Positions 6,121 to 7,990 of a stretch of DNA of 7,990 nucleotides are shown here, piece by piece; the stretch's first letter is position 1, and each line of letters opens with the position of its first letter. This DNA comes from an uncultured delta proteobacterium (GTDB taxonomy: Bacteria; Desulfobacterota; WTBG01; CAIYCZ01), in NCBI GenBank assembly GCA_903924805.1, contig CAIYCZ010000222.1, positions 1 to 7,990 on the forward strand, read 5' to 3'. The notes under the pieces are model-generated. The model did no database searches, was not told where the DNA came from, and saw only the letters and a list, made by a program, of their open reading frames with translations. A program made the translations under genes and the position numbers.

Positions 6121-6570
6121 CTACTGCCTGTTTCGTTTTGACATAAAATAGTCAGCAAGAATTTCCCTGTGGTCAAATGCTAGTGCCGCCGGCAAAGAGT
6201 CTTCTGTAAATATGCGGGCCTCGGCGGCATCATCCATCCCTGACGGCAGGCCTTGTGCTTCAGCAATAAACACGGTGGAGATGCTGTGGTGCCGGGGATC
6301 CCGGCCGGGACGTGAATAGGTGTGAAACTGACCTTTTAATGTGACCCTGAGAGATGTCTCCTCCTGCGCTTCTCTGATTGCGGCATCCTCAAGCGATTCC
6401 CCATAGTCAACAAATCCTCCCGGCAAAGCCCAGCCAGCCGGAGGATTTTTTCTTTTTATCAGCACAATCCCGCCCGAATCAACCTCAATAATAATATCAA
6501 CGGTCGTAAGCGGGCTTTTATACTCTTCTGTTTCTTTCCGGCAGTACGGACAGATTTTTTTTACCTTCAA
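6121..6570 (-). CDS. Nudix hydrolase (ADP-ribose pyrophosphatase-like)
   Basis: A 149-residue Nudix enzyme of the COG1051 type, which hydrolyses nucleoside diphosphates linked to another moiety, such as ADP-ribose. The substrate here is not determined. The N-terminus has a CPYC knuckle at residues 7-10, and no other cysteine, so it is at most half of a zinc ribbon. The Nudix box spans about 52-74: GFVDYGE, then RE at 66-67 and EE at 70-71, which are the metal-binding positions, all present. The usual glycine near the end of the box is Ser73. A DPRHHSIS stretch downstream is typical of this subfamily. No ATG serves as start. TTG 6570 is chosen because GGAG sits ten bases before it; TTG 6579 is only one base from that site, and an in-frame stop lies just upstream. 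The gene is convergent with the NifU-like gene and divergent from the DUF2065 gene. Confidence 0.9.
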   Translation of the reverse strand: MKVKKICPYCRKETEEYKSPLTTVDIIIEVDSGGIVLIKRKNPPAGWALPGGFVDYGESLEDAAIREAQEETSLRVTLKGQFHTYSRPGRDPRHHSISTVFIAEAQGLPSGMDDAAEARIFTEDSLPAALAFDHREILADYFMSKRNRQ

Positions 6571-6580
6571 GACAATCAAT

Positions 6581-6584
6581 CTCC
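6581..6584 (-). promoter_or_regulatory. Shine-Dalgarno sequence for the Nudix gene
   Basis: GGAG on the minus strand, ten bases before TTG 6570 and one base before TTG 6579. It favours the inner TTG start. Confidence 0.55.
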
Positions 6585-6603
6585 ATCAGCTACACATCAG
6601 CCC

Positions 6604-6632
6604 TTGACGGTCTTCTTACTGCCTGATATTAT
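6604..6632 (+). promoter_or_regulatory. Near-consensus sigma-70 promoter for the DUF2065-SpoIID pair
   Basis: TTGACG at 6604-6609 and TATTAT at 6627-6632 are five of six matches each to the -35 and -10 consensus, with the ideal 17-base spacer. TG at 6624-6625 gives an extended -10. Transcription should start near 6639, leaving a leader of about 40 bases before ATG 6682. It is the clearest promoter in the window. Confidence 0.75.
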
Positions 6633-6681
6633 CCATCCTGCCAGAATAAAGTCAATTGCATTATTATAAGGATAACGGTAC

Positions 6682-6876
6682 ATGGCCTACTTCCTCTGTG
6701 TATTAGGGCTTGCACTGGTTTTAGAGGGGCTGCCCTATCTTGCTTTCCCGGAGCAGATGAAATCGCTTTTAAAAAAGATTCCTGAGACTCCCTCCACGGC
6801 AATCAGAATCTTTGGCACTGTAGCTATAGGCATTGGCCTTTTTATAATTTATATCGCACAGAACTATTTACGATGA
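6682..6876 (+). CDS. DUF2065 family small inner-membrane protein
   Basis: A 64-residue protein that matches the DUF2065 (YjeT-like) family: an N-terminal membrane helix (LCVLGLALVLEGLPYLAF, about 5-22), a short charged loop EQMKSLLKKIPETP with a proline, and a second helix at about 41-60 that includes RIFGTVAIGIGLFIIY. The EGLPYLAFPE pattern is the family hallmark. Members are uncharacterised two-helix membrane proteins, often found near hfl or purA genes in proteobacteria; no role is established. The start at ATG 6682 has AAGGAT at 6668-6673 in front. A near-consensus promoter lies upstream, and the stop is 16 bases before the SpoIID-type gene, which indicates a two-gene transcript. Confidence 0.88.
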   Translation: MAYFLCVLGLALVLEGLPYLAFPEQMKSLLKKIPETPSTAIRIFGTVAIGIGLFIIYIAQNYLR

Positions 6877-6892
6877 AGCGGATATATTGGTT

Positions 6893-7990
6893 ATGATGCG
6901 CATGCAACGTACTTTTTTATGCATGATTTTAATTCTTCATTTTGCAAGTCCGGCTCAGACTGTTTGTGCCGTTGATAAACAGCCTGAAAAAATAAGGATA
7001 CTGATCGGAAAGTATAATAAAAGCTTTTCTGTAAGCGGCATTGGCATTACCCTGTACGCTCTTGATGCCGGCCCGAAGAAACTGTTTGATTTCAAGCAGA
7101 ATACACTCTTCATATACAGAATAAAGAATGGGATTAAAATTAACAAAAACTATTTTGATGGAAAAAGATTCCTGATTACTTCTTCCGGAAATGCTTTATC
7201 TGCTAATAACTCCCTGTATAGCGGCAGCATTATCCTCTCCTGTGACAATGATAAAAATATACTTCTTATTAATGAGATTGAGCTTGAGAAATATCTTGAG
7301 GGACTTATCAGCATCGAGCTGTCTTCGAACTGGGAATTATCCGTCATGAAGGTTCAGGCAGTAGTAGCGCGAAGCTACGCGCTGTACCATAAATCACAGA
7401 ACGGTAGCGGCCTCTACCACCTGACATCCTCAGTGCTTCACCAGCTCTACGGAGGCATTGAACACGCAACTGATAAAACCAGACGGGCGGTTAAAGAAAC
7501 AACCGGCGAGGTTCTCACCTATAACGGGTTACCTGTTATGGCATCGTATCATAGCTGCTGCGGCGGCAGAACAGAGACTTCCGGACAAGTTTGGGGCAAG
7601 AATACTCCGTATTTGAACAGTGTATTTTGCGGTGCCTGTACCGGATATGAAAAATACTTCTGGAAATTAACTGTTCCGCGCAGGACACTGTATAGACTGC
7701 TTATCAACAAAGGATATTCCGACTGCGGGGAAGTGGAATCCCTGACCATAAGCAGGAGGAGCAGCAGTAACCGCGCACAGGAAATTAAAATTACCGGGAG
7801 CAGGGGAACGATTGTAGTTCCGGGAAATGATTTTCGCTCATTGCTGGGTTTCTCAGAAATGCGCAGCACCAATTTTATTATAAAGGATAATGAAGCAACC
7901 GGTGAACTGCAATTTCTGGGGATAGGTTTTGGCCACGGGGTGGGGCTGTGCCAGTGGGGAGCACGGGCTATGGCACAGAGAGGAGAAACA
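6893..7990 (+). CDS. Secreted SpoIID/LytB-domain peptidoglycan lytic enzyme, 3' end missing
   Basis: SpoIID is a lytic transglycosylase that cuts glycan strands already stripped of peptides by an amidase. The 366 visible residues begin MMRMQRTF and continue with a hydrophobic stretch, then a likely signal peptidase site after the C-A near residue 26 (VCA then VDKQ), so it should be exported. The SpoIID domain follows: INEIELEKYLEGLISIELSS with the putative catalytic Glu142, KVQAVVARSYAL, SYHSCCGGRTE around His220, and GFGHGVGLCQWGA near the right edge. The cysteines at 222, 223, 246 and 249 recall the metal-binding cysteines of some SpoIID enzymes, though the sites are not proven. The family usually ends 20 to 40 residues after GHGVG, so only a little is missing. 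ATG 6893 was chosen as the longest start; ATG 6896, 6902 and 6923 are also in frame, and none has a strong ribosome site. Homologues in non-sporulators are common. Confidence 0.92.
   Translation, partial: MMRMQRTFLCMILILHFASPAQTVCAVDKQPEKIRILIGKYNKSFSVSGIGITLYALDAGPKKLFDFKQNTLFIYRIKNGIKINKNYFDGKRFLITSSGNALSANNSLYSGSIILSCDNDKNILLINEIELEKYLEGLISIELSSNWELSVMKVQAVVARSYALYHKSQNGSGLYHLTSSVLHQLYGGIEHATDKTRRAVKETTGEVLTYNGLPVMASYHSCCGGRTETSGQVWGKNTPYLNSVFCGACTGYEKYFWKLTVPRRTLYRLLINKGYSDCGEVESLTISRRSSSNRAQEIKITGSRGTIVVPGNDFRSLLGFSEMRSTNFIIKDNEATGELQFLGIGFGHGVGLCQWGARAMAQRGET

Noticed and set aside
7549..7872. Minus-strand open frame of 107 codons
   Set aside because: It is antisense to the SpoIID domain, whose conserved motifs are on the plus strand.

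Overview
The window carries bacterial chromosomal housekeeping DNA. It holds seven complete genes, two genes cut by the window edges (a minus-strand ttcA at the left, a SpoIID-type gene at the right), and a roughly 500-base gap that looks like a structured RNA locus. Base composition is moderate and similar across the genes, with no transposase, phage gene, CRISPR array or tRNA. A glutamate racemase, a DUF2065 membrane protein, a bacterial deoxyhypusine-synthase-like protein, GerMN and SpoIID proteins in a probable non-sporulator, and a GGGGGATTAAGGGGGATTTT-type palindromic intergenic repeat suggest an anaerobic Gram-negative bacterium of the Nitrospirota or Desulfobacterota type. That placement is inference; no rRNA is present to settle it.

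Layout. Positions 1-478 (minus) hold the 5' part of ttcA, for tRNA 2-thiocytidine formation. Positions 479-980 hold no convincing protein gene. Within it, 620-650 and 804-834 form a 31-base-pair-long arm pair that is almost perfectly complementary, internal hairpins lie between the arms, and a good intrinsic terminator follows at 851-882. G.U pairs occur where the helices are not Watson-Crick, so the sequence fits an RNA made from the plus strand. A deoxyhypusine-synthase-fold enzyme (981-2069) and murI (2073-2891) follow as a tightly spaced pair. A palindromic repeat (2964-3046) separates them from a membrane-anchored GerMN protein (3070-3663). Next come a stand-alone elongation factor G (3757-5802) and a short NifU-type Fe-S scaffold or carrier (5892-6110), which converges with a minus-strand Nudix hydrolase (6121-6570). 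A near-consensus sigma-70 promoter (6604-6632) then drives a DUF2065 membrane protein (6682-6876) and a secreted SpoIID/LytB-type peptidoglycan enzyme (6893 to the right edge).

How the genes fit together. Two themes recur. One is cell-wall metabolism: MurI supplies D-glutamate, and the SpoIID protein is expected to cut stripped glycan strands; the GerMN protein may be wall-associated. The other is translation and tRNA modification: TtcA, which needs an Fe-S cluster, EF-G, and a NifU-type protein that could supply clusters. The least conventional parts are the undescribed RNA-like locus, the polyamine-type enzyme that keeps the catalytic lysine but has lost residues that bind spermidine in the eukaryotic enzyme, and an EF-G whose domain IV tip lacks the usual histidine.
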